The notes: a model not told the origin generated them from the letters alone. DNA of 64,000 nucleotides from JAIBJN01 sp963775505 (GCA_963775505.1 CAVZIL010000001.1:434001-498000), one strand, 5' to 3'; positions 19,414 to 27,729 are shown, numbered from the stretch's first letter. Program-made: numbers and translations.

Positions 19414-19962
19414 TCAAGCCGGCTGCTGTGCGGCCAGTCGTATCGCGTCGAGCGCCTCGCCGATCAGAGCGGCGAGCTCGTGGATGTTCGTCTCGTCGGA
19501 CTCGTCGAAGTCGCGCCCACCGCTCTTGTCGCTCAGCTGCAGCAGGCCGTAGACGCGACCGTCGTCGCCGCAGACGCTGGTGGCCAGCCAGCCCCGCATC
19601 GGCGGGTGGGCGTCCGCGAGCGAGCCGAAGCCGCGGTAGAGCGGATGCGACAGCACGTCGGCTTCGGTCAGGCGGACGACCTCGCCGGGTGGGATCGCCA
19701 TCCCGTGCAGGCCGTGGCCCTTCGGGTCGACTCGGAAGTCGTGGAACGCCGCGTACTTCTCGCTCAAGCTGAAGTACTTGCGCGCCTGCGACGAGTCCTC
19801 GCCGATCCAGAGCTTGAGGGCCGCCTGCTCGGCGCCGGTCAGCGCGCGGGCGATCTGGCAGGTGCGGCGCAGGAGCGCGTCGAGCTGAGCGGCGCACTTC
19901 GATTCGAGCGAGGGGGCAGCGAGGATCGGCGTGATCTCGATTCCGACCTCACCGGTCTGCAT
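19414..19962 (-). CDS. Stand-alone GAF domain protein
   Basis: 182 residues covering one GAF domain: helix LDALLRRTCQIARALTGAEQAALKLWIG, central sheet and the closing strand RGWLATSVCGDDGRVYGLLQLSD, followed by a helix NIHELAALIGEALDAIRLA. GAF domains bind small ligands or mediate dimerisation. No output domain is attached, so it probably works with a partner. It is divergent from htrA, sharing a 130-base region that holds the tandem repeats described separately. Confidence 0.85.
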   Translation of the reverse strand: MQTGEVGIEITPILAAPSLESKCAAQLDALLRRTCQIARALTGAEQAALKLWIGEDSSQARKYFSLSEKYAAFHDFRVDPKGHGLHGMAIPPGEVVRLTEADVLSHPLYRGFGSLADAHPPMRGWLATSVCGDDGRVYGLLQLSDKSGGRDFDESDETNIHELAALIGEALDAIRLAAQQPA

Positions 19963-20030
19963 CGCACCAGCCTAGCGCGGGTCGCAGCGAAGCTCGCAGC
20001 GCGCCGGTACTCGTCAGCGCCTGGTGGTCG

Positions 20031-20068
20031 CTTAACGCGCGCTTAACCTGGCTCAACCGGGACTTCAA
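20031..20068 (+). promoter_or_regulatory. Four tandem CTTAAC-like repeats, 10-11 base period, upstream of htrA
   Basis: CTTAAC at 20031, CTTAAC at 20042, CTCAAC at 20052 and CTTCAA at 20063 are spaced 11, 10 and 11 bases. Helical-period direct repeats of this kind are typical of OmpR/PhoB-family response regulators binding as head-to-tail dimers. They end 24 bases before the htrA ATG and may instead serve the divergent GAF gene. Confidence 0.5.
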
Positions 20069-20092
20069 GGCCGCGCGGTTATAAGGAGACCC

Positions 20093-21265
20093 ATGGACAT
20101 CGGCTCCGGCCTGGTTCGCTCGGGCTCGCTCCTTCTCGCGGCTCTCCTCGGCGGTGCCGCCGCCGTCGGGATCGGCGCGGCCATCGACGACGACCCCGAC
20201 GCGCAGACGGTCGTCAGCACGGTGGCGGCCGACCCTGCCGCCGCCAAGTTCGAGCCCTCGGTGACCGGCTCCAAGTCGATCCAGCAGATCTACGAGGAGG
20301 CGGGCCCCGGCGTCGTCCAGGTGACGACGAGCGGACTCGTCACCGAGAGCCCGTTCTTCGGTCCCGAACCCTCCTCCACCCTCGGCTCCGGCTTCGTCGT
20401 CGACCGCGACGGCTACATCGTCACGAACTTCCACGTGATCGAGAACGCGCAGGAGATCGAGGTCAATTTCTCGGGCGACGATCGCGTCCCGGCGACGGTT
20501 GTCGGAAGCGATCCTTCCACCGACCTCGCCGTCTTGAAGATCGACGCGCAGGCTCGCGCTCTGACTCCCCTCCCCCTAGGCAACTCAGACGCGGTGCGCG
20601 TTGGGGACGCGGTCGTCGCCATCGGGAATCCCTTCGGCCTGGAGCGGAGCGTCACCTCCGGCATCGTGAGCGCGCTCCAGCGGAACATCACGGCCCCCAA
20701 CGGGTTCACCATCGACAAGGTCATCCAGATCGACGCGCCCATCAACCGCGGAAACTCGGGCGGTCCGCTCCTCAACGGGATCGGCGAGGTGATCGGGGTC
20801 AACTCCCAGATCGAGAGCGAGACGGGCGGCAACGTCGGGATCGGATTCGCCGTCCCGGTGAACACCGTTCGCGAGGTCGTCTCCCAGATCAAGGAGCACG
20901 GCAAGGTCGAGCACGCGTACCTCGGCGTCGAGATGCAGGCGGTCACCGACGACCTCGCGGAGCTCTTCAGGCTCCCGGTCGAGGAAGGCGTCCTCATCGT
21001 CCGCGTCGTCGAGGGCAGTCCGGCCGAGGAGGCGGGGCTCGAGGGCGGCGACCGGCAGGTCATCGTCGACGGCACGAGCTACGTGCTGGGAGGCGACGTC
21101 GTCACCGCCGCGAACGGGGAGAGCATGGCCTCTCCCGACGAGCTCCGGACGATGATCATGGGCATGGCGCCCGGCGATCAGCTTACGCTGGAGATCCAAC
21201 GAGAGGACTCGCAACGAACTGTGGATGTAACGCTCGGGCAGCAGCCCGCCCAGACGGGCGGCTAG
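20093..21265 (+). CDS. htrA: HtrA/DegP-type serine protease with PDZ domain
   Basis: 390 residues. RBS AAGGAGA lies four bases before the ATG. A single N-terminal hydrophobic segment (SLLLAALLGGAAAVGIGAAI) anchors or exports the protein. The trypsin-like domain holds the triad: His in TNFHVIEN, Asp in PSTDLAVLK and Ser in RGNSGGPLLN. A C-terminal PDZ domain (about 285-380) has the carboxylate-binding region AYLGVEMQAV and GDVVTAANGESMASPDEL. It degrades misfolded envelope proteins. A strong hairpin follows the stop. Confidence 0.95.
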   Translation: MDIGSGLVRSGSLLLAALLGGAAAVGIGAAIDDDPDAQTVVSTVAADPAAAKFEPSVTGSKSIQQIYEEAGPGVVQVTTSGLVTESPFFGPEPSSTLGSGFVVDRDGYIVTNFHVIENAQEIEVNFSGDDRVPATVVGSDPSTDLAVLKIDAQARALTPLPLGNSDAVRVGDAVVAIGNPFGLERSVTSGIVSALQRNITAPNGFTIDKVIQIDAPINRGNSGGPLLNGIGEVIGVNSQIESETGGNVGIGFAVPVNTVREVVSQIKEHGKVEHAYLGVEMQAVTDDLAELFRLPVEEGVLIVRVVEGSPAEEAGLEGGDRQVIVDGTSYVLGGDVVTAANGESMASPDELRTMIMGMAPGDQLTLEIQREDSQRTVDVTLGQQPAQTGG

Positions 21266-21299
21266 CGCGCCCGCGGCCCCTCCCCCCAGGGGCCTGACC

Positions 21300-21336
21300 G
21301 GTCGGAGGCCCGCACTGCCTGCCCGGGCCTCCGACC
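21300..21336 (+). terminator. Terminator hairpin after htrA
   Basis: GGTCGGAGGCCCG (21300-21312) and CGGGCCTCCGACC (21324-21336) form a perfect 13-base-pair stem with an 11-base loop, followed by a pyrimidine run (TCCCCTTCTCTCC). It lies 35 bases past the htrA stop. Confidence 0.8.
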
Positions 21337-21370
21337 TCCCCTTCTCTCCTGGCATCCCTACACTCGCGCG

Positions 21371-22405
21371 ATGGTTCCGCATCGCTTCGGCGAGTCGTCG
21401 CCGTTCTCGGTCGGGATCGAGGAGGAGCTCTTCGTCCTCGACGCGGAGACGCTCGAGCCCGCCTCCGTGCCGGAGGGCGTGCTCGACGGCGAGCGCTTCA
21501 AGCCCGAGCTCCTCACGACCATGCTCGAGCTGAACACGCGGGTGTGCGCGGACGTCGGGCAGGCCGTCGACGAGCTGGCCTCGCTCCGGCTCGAGGCACG
21601 CCGGCGGCTCCGCGGGCACGGGCTCGAGCTGGCCGCGGCCGGAACGTGGCCGACCGCCGTGCTCGGGGAGCAGCCCGTGTCCCCGCTGGAGCCGCTGCGG
21701 CGGTTCGCCGACTACGCCGGCCCCTCGGCCCTTCGCCAGCACTGCGCCGGCCTGCACGTCCACGTCGGCGTGGCGAGCCCCGAGGAGTGCATGGGGCGAC
21801 TCGAGGCGGTGCTCCCGTGGCTTCCCGCCGTTCTCGCGCTCTCGGCGAACTCGCCCTACGTCGGCGGCGAGGAGACCGGGCTCGCCTCGACGCGCGCCGA
21901 GCTCCTCTCGCTCCTGCCCAGGGCCGGAGCGCCCCCTGCGTTCGCGGGCTACGAGGACTGGGCACGCTTCGCCGAGCTGCTCGTCGAGCTCGGCCTCGCC
22001 GACGACCTCATGCGGCTCTGGTGGGACGTCAGGCCTCACCCCCGCCTGGGGACGCTGGAGGTCCGGATGCCGGACCAGCCGACCCGACTCGCGGCCACCG
22101 CGGCATTCGCCGAGCTGTGCCACGCGCTCGTCGTGGGCGCCGACCCGGCCGCTCCGGCGGCCGACCGCGGCATCTACGCCCAGAATCGCTGGGCCGCGGC
22201 CCGGTTCGGCAGGCAGGCCGGCTTGATCGATCCGCGAACCGGTGAGCTCCGCCGCCCCCTCGAGCTCCTGGGCGGGCTCGGCCTCGACGGCATCGCGGGA
22301 CTGGAGGGGCTCGACCAGGCGGCCGAGCAGCTCGAGGTCGGTCGCGCCGAAGGGCTCCGTAGGGTGCGCGAGCGGCTTGTGGCGCTTACGTACGATGGGC
22401 TCTGA
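21371..22405 (+). CDS. YbdK-type carboxylate-amine ligase (glutamate-cysteine ligase 2 family)
   Basis: 344 residues. The start FSVGIEEELFVLDAETLE carries the metal-binding Glu residues of the GCS2 family, and CAGLHVHVGVASPEE and DVRPHPRLGTLEVRMPDQPT are further family motifs. Members join glutamate to an amine; YbdK is a weak gamma-glutamyl-cysteine ligase. With a SigR-type thiol-stress sigma factor just downstream, a low-molecular-weight thiol role is plausible but inferred. Its TGA overlaps the ATG of the next gene. Confidence 0.9.
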   Translation: MVPHRFGESSPFSVGIEEELFVLDAETLEPASVPEGVLDGERFKPELLTTMLELNTRVCADVGQAVDELASLRLEARRRLRGHGLELAAAGTWPTAVLGEQPVSPLEPLRRFADYAGPSALRQHCAGLHVHVGVASPEECMGRLEAVLPWLPAVLALSANSPYVGGEETGLASTRAELLSLLPRAGAPPAFAGYEDWARFAELLVELGLADDLMRLWWDVRPHPRLGTLEVRMPDQPTRLAATAAFAELCHALVVGADPAAPAADRGIYAQNRWAAARFGRQAGLIDPRTGELRRPLELLGGLGLDGIAGLEGLDQAAEQLEVGRAEGLRRVRERLVALTYDGL

Positions 22406-22620
22406 TGGCCGTTCGGTCGGAGACGCTCCAGGTGACGGGGATCCGCTGCGAGCGCTGCGTGCTCCGCCTCGGCGGGGCGCTCGAGGGGCTCGACGGGCTC
22501 GAGTCCGCGCACGCGAACCTCGTGGGCGAGGTGACCCTCGCCTGGGACGACGAGCTCGTCGCGCGCGAGCAGATCGTCGAGGCGCTCGCCCGCGGCGGCT
22601 TCCATCCCGCCCCGGCCTAG
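22405..22620 (+). CDS. Heavy-metal-associated (HMA) domain protein
   Basis: 71 residues: a single ferredoxin-like HMA domain, LQVTGIRCERCVLRLGGAL with the CxxC metal site, then the second strand LVGEVTLAWDDE and helix EQIVEALARGGF. Proteins of this size act as copper or zinc chaperones. The ATG overlaps the upstream stop (TGATG), so it is coupled to the ligase gene. Confidence 0.88.
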   Translation: MAVRSETLQVTGIRCERCVLRLGGALEGLDGLESAHANLVGEVTLAWDDELVAREQIVEALARGGFHPAPA

Positions 22621-22630
22621 CGGCCCGCCC

Positions 22631-22656
22631 GGAATACGGGCCGGGAGCAGGGCGTT
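22631..22656 (+). promoter_or_regulatory. SigR-type promoter (GGAAT-N18-GTT) of sigR
   Basis: GGAAT at 22631-22635 and GTT at 22654-22656 are separated by exactly 18 bases, matching the known -35/-10 consensus of SigR/SigH (GGAAT-N18-GTT). It lies 20 bases upstream of the sigR start, so the sigma factor probably activates its own gene, as in Streptomyces. Confidence 0.75.
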
Positions 22657-22676
22657 TGCTTGTTAGTGTCCGACGG

Positions 22677-23258
22677 ATGGCAGAGGCCGAAACCGACGCC
22701 CGCCGCCTGGCGACCGAGGCTCGTGACCGGGTCCGCTTCGAGGAAGAGGTGCTGGAGCTGGCAGACCAGGTCTACCGGGTCGCGCGGCGCCTGGTGTCGA
22801 GCCGAGAGGAGGCGGAGGATCTCGTCCAGGAGACCTACGCGCGAGCCTTTCGCAGCTGGCGCTCGTACACCCCGGGCACCAACCTCCGAGCGTGGCTGAT
22901 GCGCATCCTGACGAACCTCAACATCGACCGCGGCCGGCGCGCGCAGCGCTCGCCCGACACCCAGCCGCTGGAGGAAGGCGACTACTTCCTCTACAACCGC
23001 CTCGAGCAGACCGGCGGGTTGGAGGACGCGGAGCGAATCGTCGAGCGGCTCTCGCAGGACTCGATCGTCGGCGCCCTCTCCAACGTCCCGCACGACTTCC
23101 GGGACGTCATCGTCCTCGTGGACATCGGCGACTTCTCCTACCAGGAGGCCGCGCAGATCCTCGACGTGCCCATCGGGACGGTCATGTCCCGCCTGCACCG
23201 CGGGCGCAGGATCCTCAAGGGCCAGCTGGCCGAGACGACCGTCGGGGAGGAGTCGTGA
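22677..23258 (+). CDS. sigR: ECF RNA polymerase sigma factor, SigR/SigH group
   Basis: 193 residues from the ATG at 22677. Region 2 holds ARRLVSSREEAEDLVQETYARAFRSW and TNLRAWLMRILTNLNIDRGR; region 4 holds ALSNVPHDFRDVIVLVDIGDFSYQEAAQIL and VPIGTVMSRLHRGRRILK. The inter-region linker is long, as in SigR. The next gene encodes a zinc anti-sigma factor resembling RsrA and overlaps the stop by GTGA. Together with the SigR-type promoter upstream, this supports a thiol-oxidative stress regulon. Confidence 0.93.
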   Translation: MAEAETDARRLATEARDRVRFEEEVLELADQVYRVARRLVSSREEAEDLVQETYARAFRSWRSYTPGTNLRAWLMRILTNLNIDRGRRAQRSPDTQPLEEGDYFLYNRLEQTGGLEDAERIVERLSQDSIVGALSNVPHDFRDVIVLVDIGDFSYQEAAQILDVPIGTVMSRLHRGRRILKGQLAETTVGEES

Positions 23259-23497
23259 CGCAGTTCGACCCGATCTGCGAGAAGTGCGAGGAGCTGATCC
23301 AGCCCTACCTCGACCGGGAGCTGAACGAGGTCGAGCGGATCGAGGCCGAGGGACACCTCTCCGGCTGCGGGTACTGCAGCGAGCGCTACCGCTTCGAGGT
23401 CTCCCTGCGCCGCTACGTCCGCCAGGCCTGCTGCTCGGAGGAGATGTCGCCGGAGCTGAAGGCGAAGCTCGCCGCGCTCCGCACGCCGCTCCAGTAG
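23255..23497 (+). CDS. rsrA: Zinc-binding anti-sigma factor, RsrA-like
   Basis: 80 residues starting at a GTG. CEKCEELIQPYLDREL aligns with the RsrA N-terminus, and HLSGCGYC is the ZAS motif H-x3-C-x2-C that binds zinc and the redox-active thiols. The end VRQACCSEEMSPELKAKLAAL matches the RsrA tail including its adjacent cysteines. In the known mechanism, disulphide stress oxidises these cysteines, expels zinc and frees the sigma factor. It is translationally coupled to sigR. Confidence 0.92.
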   Translation: MTQFDPICEKCEELIQPYLDRELNEVERIEAEGHLSGCGYCSERYRFEVSLRRYVRQACCSEEMSPELKAKLAALRTPLQ

Positions 23498-23504
23498 AGC
23501 CCTC

Positions 23505-24191
23505 CTAGCCGCCGCGCTTCGCGCCCGCGATCACGACGAGCCGGAGCGGGTCGGACCCTCCCGGCAGGGCCGCGGTGCGGACGCCGAGCTCGGCCGCGAG
23601 CCGGTGCGCGATCCCCTCGGCTCCCGGCGGGTAGTAGACGCGCGTCTCGGCATAGGTGCGTCGGTCGGCGTTTCGCACCTCGCCGATGCCGTACGCCAGG
23701 CCTGCGATCTCGTTGGCCAGCCCGGCGGCCGCACTTCCTTGCTGCGTGCCGTTGTAGACGTCGACCTGGATCTCCCAGCGTTCTGGAAGCGGCGGCGCGG
23801 CGGCGGGCTGCCCCTGGGCGGGCGGGGGCGGGACGGCCGGACCGCCGGCCGGGAAGACCTGGGGCCGGAGCACGAAGACGAGGAACGCGGCCACCACGGC
23901 GACGAAGCCGAGCACGATCGCCCAGCGGCGCAGCGACCACCGCTCGACCACCGAGGCGGCGGGAAGGCCGGCGAGCTCGCGGGCCTCGCGCTCGCCGATG
24001 CGCAGCGCGGAGGCGTAGACGACGGTCGCGGCGATGGCGTCGGCGGTCGAGGGGAAGCGGTAGGTGCGGCTCTCCTCCAGCGACTTGATGTCGTCGATCT
24101 CCAGGCTCGTGAGGGCAGCGGCCTCCTCCAGCGTCAGGCGCCGGCGCAGGCGCGCCGCGACGAGCGGCGAGGATGCTGTTTGTGCCTCCAT
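23505..24191 (-). CDS. HTH-transmembrane-LytR_C domain protein
   Basis: 228 residues. Residues about 10-65 form a RodZ-like helix-turn-helix (RLRRRLTLEEAAALTSLEIDDI). One membrane helix follows (about 90-110, WAIVLGFVAVVAAFLVFVL), then a Pro/Ala linker and a LytR_C domain (IQVDVYNGTQQGSAAAGLA and ETRVYYPPGAEGIAHRLAAE). LytR_C domains occur at the ends of wall-polymer ligases; here no ligase domain is present, so a cell-envelope sensing or scaffolding role is inferred. It is convergent with rsrA. Confidence 0.82.
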   Translation of the reverse strand: MEAQTASSPLVAARLRRRLTLEEAAALTSLEIDDIKSLEESRTYRFPSTADAIAATVVYASALRIGEREARELAGLPAASVVERWSLRRWAIVLGFVAVVAAFLVFVLRPQVFPAGGPAVPPPPAQGQPAAAPPLPERWEIQVDVYNGTQQGSAAAGLANEIAGLAYGIGEVRNADRRTYAETRVYYPPGAEGIAHRLAAELGVRTAALPGGSDPLRLVVIAGAKRGG

Positions 24192-24266
24192 CTCGACCCT
24201 CAGTGTTCGGCGGGCGCCTCCTTCACCCTGCCCTTCTCATCGGCAGGGAAGCGGGCGCCTTGAGGG

Positions 24267-24773
24267 TCACTCGGGCTCCGGGCACGGGCCGCCGCCGCTC
24301 TCAACGGAGAGGACGAACGTCGCCTCCCCGACGTGCCCGGGAGCCATGCCGTACGTGAGGAGGCTGAGGCAGTCGTCGCCGCGCGAGAAGTCCACGCGGA
24401 AGGAGATCGGCCCGGTCTCCTCGTCCACGACCTCGCTCGCCCGCACCACCCTCGTCTCGGACTCCCACTCCGGCCGGAGGCTCTCCGCGTAGAAGGCGAC
24501 GACGTCCTCCTGGGCGGCACCGGCGGGCGCGGCGTAGAGGGTGCTCGTGACGATCTCGTCGGGGATGGGGAGTGCGTCTTCGCCGGTCTGGGTTCGCGTG
24601 ATCCGCTGGATCTCGCGGGCGCCGGGATAGACCGGAAGCGAGTCGAGGATCGCCTTGTTGGCCTCGACCCGGCCGGTGTCGAGCTGCTGCCAGGCCGCGT
24701 AGCCGACCCCGGCTCCCAGCGCGACCACGACGAAGGCTGGGATGAGGATCGCAGGCCGGAGGAGCCGCCTCAC
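24267..24773 (-). CDS. Membrane-anchored hypothetical protein
   Basis: 168 residues. One N-terminal helix (AILIPAFVVVALGAGVGYAAW) is followed by an extracytoplasmic domain of about 140 residues: DSLPVYPGAREIQRITRTQT, then YAESLRPEWESETRVV and two cysteines (DDCLSLL and GGPCPEPE) that could pair. The pattern of a gas- or sterol-like alpha/beta domain is not assignable. It overlaps the nucleotidyltransferase gene stop by four bases, so it is coupled to it. Confidence 0.7.
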   Translation of the reverse strand: MRRLLRPAILIPAFVVVALGAGVGYAAWQQLDTGRVEANKAILDSLPVYPGAREIQRITRTQTGEDALPIPDEIVTSTLYAAPAGAAQEDVVAFYAESLRPEWESETRVVRASEVVDEETGPISFRVDFSRGDDCLSLLTYGMAPGHVGEATFVLSVESGGGPCPEPE

Positions 24774-25273
24774 GCGAGGTCCTCCGGGCGGTCGACGTCT
24801 CCGGGGGCGCCGAGGTCGTCGCAGGGGACCAGCACGGGCTCGAGGGCCCGCAGGCCCTCGTCGGGCATCGACTCCCAGAGCTCACGGGCGACGACGAGAG
24901 GATGGCCGCGGTCGCCCGCGTAGCTCGCCGCGACGAGCGGGCCGGCTCCCGCGCGCCAGGCCTCCAGGACGCGTTCGACCGCGGCGGGAGCGAGGTCGGG
25001 CCCGTCGGCGAGGACGACCACGGCCGCCTCCGCGCCGGGCGCGAGCGCGGCAACGCCACAGCGAAGCGACGCGCCCGGCCCGAGCTCCCAGTCCGGGCAG
25101 GGGACGACGCGGACGCCGTCCAGCTCGAGCGGATAGGCCCCTGCGACGACGACCACCTCGCCGACGCGCGCCTCGCCGAGCCGCTCCAGGACGGCAGGCA
25201 ACAGGAGCCGCTGCTTCGGCGACCCGAACCGGGTCGCGGCGCCGGCCGCGAGGACGACGGCTCCTACGGACAC
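24770..25273 (-). CDS. MobA-like NTP transferase
   Basis: 167 residues from a GTG. VGAVVLAAGAATRFGSPKQRLL is the nucleotidyltransferase signature (LAAGxxxRxGxxK), and VVLADGPDLAPAAVERVLEAW contains the metal-binding Asp. GDRGHPLVV matches the MobA/MocA region contacting the guanine or cytosine. Such enzymes attach a nucleotide to molybdopterin or phospho-sugars. No molybdoenzyme gene is adjacent, so the acceptor is unknown. Confidence 0.85.
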   Translation of the reverse strand: MSVGAVVLAAGAATRFGSPKQRLLLPAVLERLGEARVGEVVVVAGAYPLELDGVRVVPCPDWELGPGASLRCGVAALAPGAEAAVVVLADGPDLAPAAVERVLEAWRAGAGPLVAASYAGDRGHPLVVARELWESMPDEGLRALEPVLVPCDDLGAPGDVDRPEDLA

Positions 25274-25417
25274 GGCCGGGGCCTGTCCCCCTGACGTGTC
25301 CGCCCAAGACGGTGCCCGGCCGCCGCCCCGTTCCGGGGATCGACGGCCACGGGCCGTCTTCCGCCCACGGCCGCGTCCCGTTCGGCCACGGACTGGGTCT
25401 GACCCCGGGGCATGGCG
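25274..25417. repeat. Intergenic array of small perfect hairpins
   Basis: Within 144 bases: GGGG-CCTGT-CCCC (25278-25290), CCCCG-TTC-CGGGG (25326-25338), GACGGCC-ACG-GGCCGTC (25342-25358) and GGGTCTGACCCC (25395-25406). The same motifs recur in the gap at 53252-53426. It separates two minus-strand genes. Confidence 0.55.
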
Positions 25418-26606
25418 CTAGTGGCCGGGGTCGAGCGTCAGCGTGAGGATGTCGGCGATGTGGAGGAGCCTGAACGTCGCCCGGCTCAGCGTCCTCACCT
25501 CCGTCTCGTCCTCGGCCTCCGGCAGGGTGCGCCAGAGGTCGCGCGCCGCGCTCAGGAGCTCGGCGATCCGCTCCCGCTCCTCGACGTAGCCGTCGCGCTC
25601 GGCGCACGCGTTCAGGGCGAGCCCGAGCACGCCGATGGTGTCCGCCTGGCGCGTCCAGAGGAGCGGCGTCGCCATCGCGAGGTAGTGGTGGATGCGGGCG
25701 AAGGTGAGCGGCTGGTCGAGGCGCCGCAGGCCGCGCGGCTCCACGAGCGGCGCCGGCGGCTCGCCGTCGGCGATCCGCGCTGCCGACCTGCCGAGCATGT
25801 CGCGAAGCTCGTCCTCCGTGAGCCCGGCCAGGAGCGCGGTCCGAACCGCGAGGAGGAGCGACCCGGGCTGCTGTCCGTAGGGGTAGTCCGAGGCGTACAG
25901 CACCTGGCCGGGCGAGACGCGCGCGAACATGTCGAGCAAGTCGATGACGCTCCAGACGGACGTGTCGAAGTACACGCCCGGCCGCCCGGCGAAGCACTCG
26001 GAGAGCGCGGCGAGGTCGGCGATCCCGGCGTGCGCGATGATGAGCGAGCGCCTCCGGGTACGCCTCGTGGAGCCGGCGGAGATGGACGGCGATCGGCGGC
26101 AGGCCCCGCCCGCCGTGGATGAGGATCGGCACGCGCCGCTCAGCCGCGAGGGCGAAGACGGGCTCGAGCCGCTGGTCGTCGAGGAGGAAGCCCTGCGCCC
26201 TCGGGTGGAGCTTGATCCCGCGCGCCCCGAGGTCGAGCGCACGCGTCGCCTCCTCGATCGGCTGCTCGGCCAGGTCGAGGCGGGCGAAGGGGACGAGCAG
26301 GCCTTCGGAGCGCTCGGCGGCCGCCAGCGTGCGGTCGTTCGCGGCACGGAACGCCGGCTCCCGGTCGGGCTCGTCCATGCAGAACGCGAAGGCGCGCTCG
26401 ACGCCCCAGCGCTCGAGGAACGCGGCCAGGTCCTCGTACGGAGCGACCATCCCGTCGATGTCGCGTCCGACGTGCACGTGCGCGTCGAAGAGGCGCGCCC
26501 CGGCCGGGAGGAGGCCCCGCGCCTCCTCCTCGTAGAGCTCGACGAGCCCGCGCGCCCGCTCGAGAACCGGTTCCACCAGGGTGAATCTACCGGCAGTGGC
26601 TACCAT
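25418..26606 (-). pseudogene. Amidohydrolase 2 family protein with one frameshift
   Basis: ATG at 26606 (an in-frame GTG at 26576 is an alternative). LFDAHVHVGRDIDG gives the first metal His pair, GARGIKLHPRAQGF and PILIHGGRG follow, then the frame breaks near 26045 within EAYPEAL. Homology resumes in another frame as LIIAHAGIADLAAL and VLYASDYPYGQQPGS (metal His and catalytic Asp). Removing one G restores about 395 residues. These are TIM-barrel metal hydrolases or decarboxylases. The C-terminal 150 residues (FARIHHYLAMATPLLWTRQ) form a helical extension. A single inserted base suggests sequencing error rather than old decay. Confidence 0.82.
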
Positions 26607-26614
26607 CCGGGGCC

Positions 26615-27718
26615 GTGCCGGACGTCATCATCTTCGGCGACACCATCCGCTCTCCCGAGCTGCGCCACGAGGTGCCCGTGGCCGTGCCCGACCCGTTCGT
26701 CTACGTGGAGCGGAACGGGACGCGCACGGCGTACGTCGGCTCCCTCGAGGTGCCCCGCCTGCGCGAGATCGCGGGCCTGGAGACGGTGCCGCTCGAGGAG
26801 CTGGGCCTCGACGAGCTGGTCGAGCAGGGCCTGGGCTGGCACCGGACGACGACCGAGCTCGTGCTGCGCGCCTGTCGCGCGGCCGACGTCCGCTCGGCGG
26901 TGACGCCGCGGGACTTCCCGCTCGAGGTCGCCGACTACCTGCGCGCGCACGAGATCCAGGTCGAGGCCCGGGGCGAGCTCTTCGACGAGCGCCGCCGCGT
27001 CAAGTCGGAGGCCGAGCTCGCCGGCATCGGCAGGTCGCAGCGGGCGGCCGAGCGCGCGATGGACGCGATCCGGGCACGGCTGCGTCAAGGCGTCCCGGTG
27101 ACCTGCGAGGACCTCCAGGCCGAGGCGATGCGGGTCTTCAGCGAGCAGGGCGTCATGGTCGACGACGTCGTCCTCGTCTCGGCTGGGCCCCAGACCACGA
27201 TCGGCCACGAGCCCGGGCACGGGCCGATCGGCGAGGGCGAGCCGATCGTCGTCGACCTCTTCCCGCGCGATCCCGTCTCGGGCTGCTATGCGGACATGAC
27301 CCGGACGTTCTGCCTCGGCGAGCCTCCCGAGGAGCTCGTCAGCTACCACGCCCTCGTGCGGGAGGCGCTCGACCTCGCCTACGCCACCATCCGGCCCGGA
27401 ATCACGGGCGCTGACGCCCACCGGGCCGTCTGCGAGCTCTTCGAGGCCAACGGCCACGAGACCCAGCTCTCGAAGGAGCCCGGCCACGTGCTCGAGGAGG
27501 GGTTCTTCCACAGCCTCGGGCACGGCGTCGGCCTCGAGGTGCACGAGCTGCCCGGCCTCGGCAGGGCCGGCGAGGAGATCGTCGCCGGCGACGTGCTCGC
27601 GGTCGAGCCGGGCCTCTACCGCACGGGCTTCGGCGGCTGCCGCCTCGAGGACCTCGTCCACGTCACCGAGGACGGCTGCGAGGTGCTCACGGACTACCCT
27701 TACGAGCTGGCTCCCTAG
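26615..27718 (+). CDS. M24 family aminopeptidase (Xaa-Pro type)
   Basis: 367 residues from a GTG. The pita-bread domain has metal ligands Asp in VVDLFPRD, Asp in CYADMTRTF, His in HSLGHGVGLEVHE, Glu in AVEPGLY and Glu in CRLEDLVHV. The N-terminal half is a divergent creatinase-N-like domain. It releases an N-terminal residue before proline or acts on creatine-like substrates. The start is only eight bases from the divergent amidohydrolase ATG, so both mRNAs are probably leaderless or one start is downstream. Confidence 0.92.
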   Translation: MPDVIIFGDTIRSPELRHEVPVAVPDPFVYVERNGTRTAYVGSLEVPRLREIAGLETVPLEELGLDELVEQGLGWHRTTTELVLRACRAADVRSAVTPRDFPLEVADYLRAHEIQVEARGELFDERRRVKSEAELAGIGRSQRAAERAMDAIRARLRQGVPVTCEDLQAEAMRVFSEQGVMVDDVVLVSAGPQTTIGHEPGHGPIGEGEPIVVDLFPRDPVSGCYADMTRTFCLGEPPEELVSYHALVREALDLAYATIRPGITGADAHRAVCELFEANGHETQLSKEPGHVLEEGFFHSLGHGVGLEVHELPGLGRAGEEIVAGDVLAVEPGLYRTGFGGCRLEDLVHVTEDGCEVLTDYPYELAP

Positions 27719-27729
27719 CGGCGGTTGTT

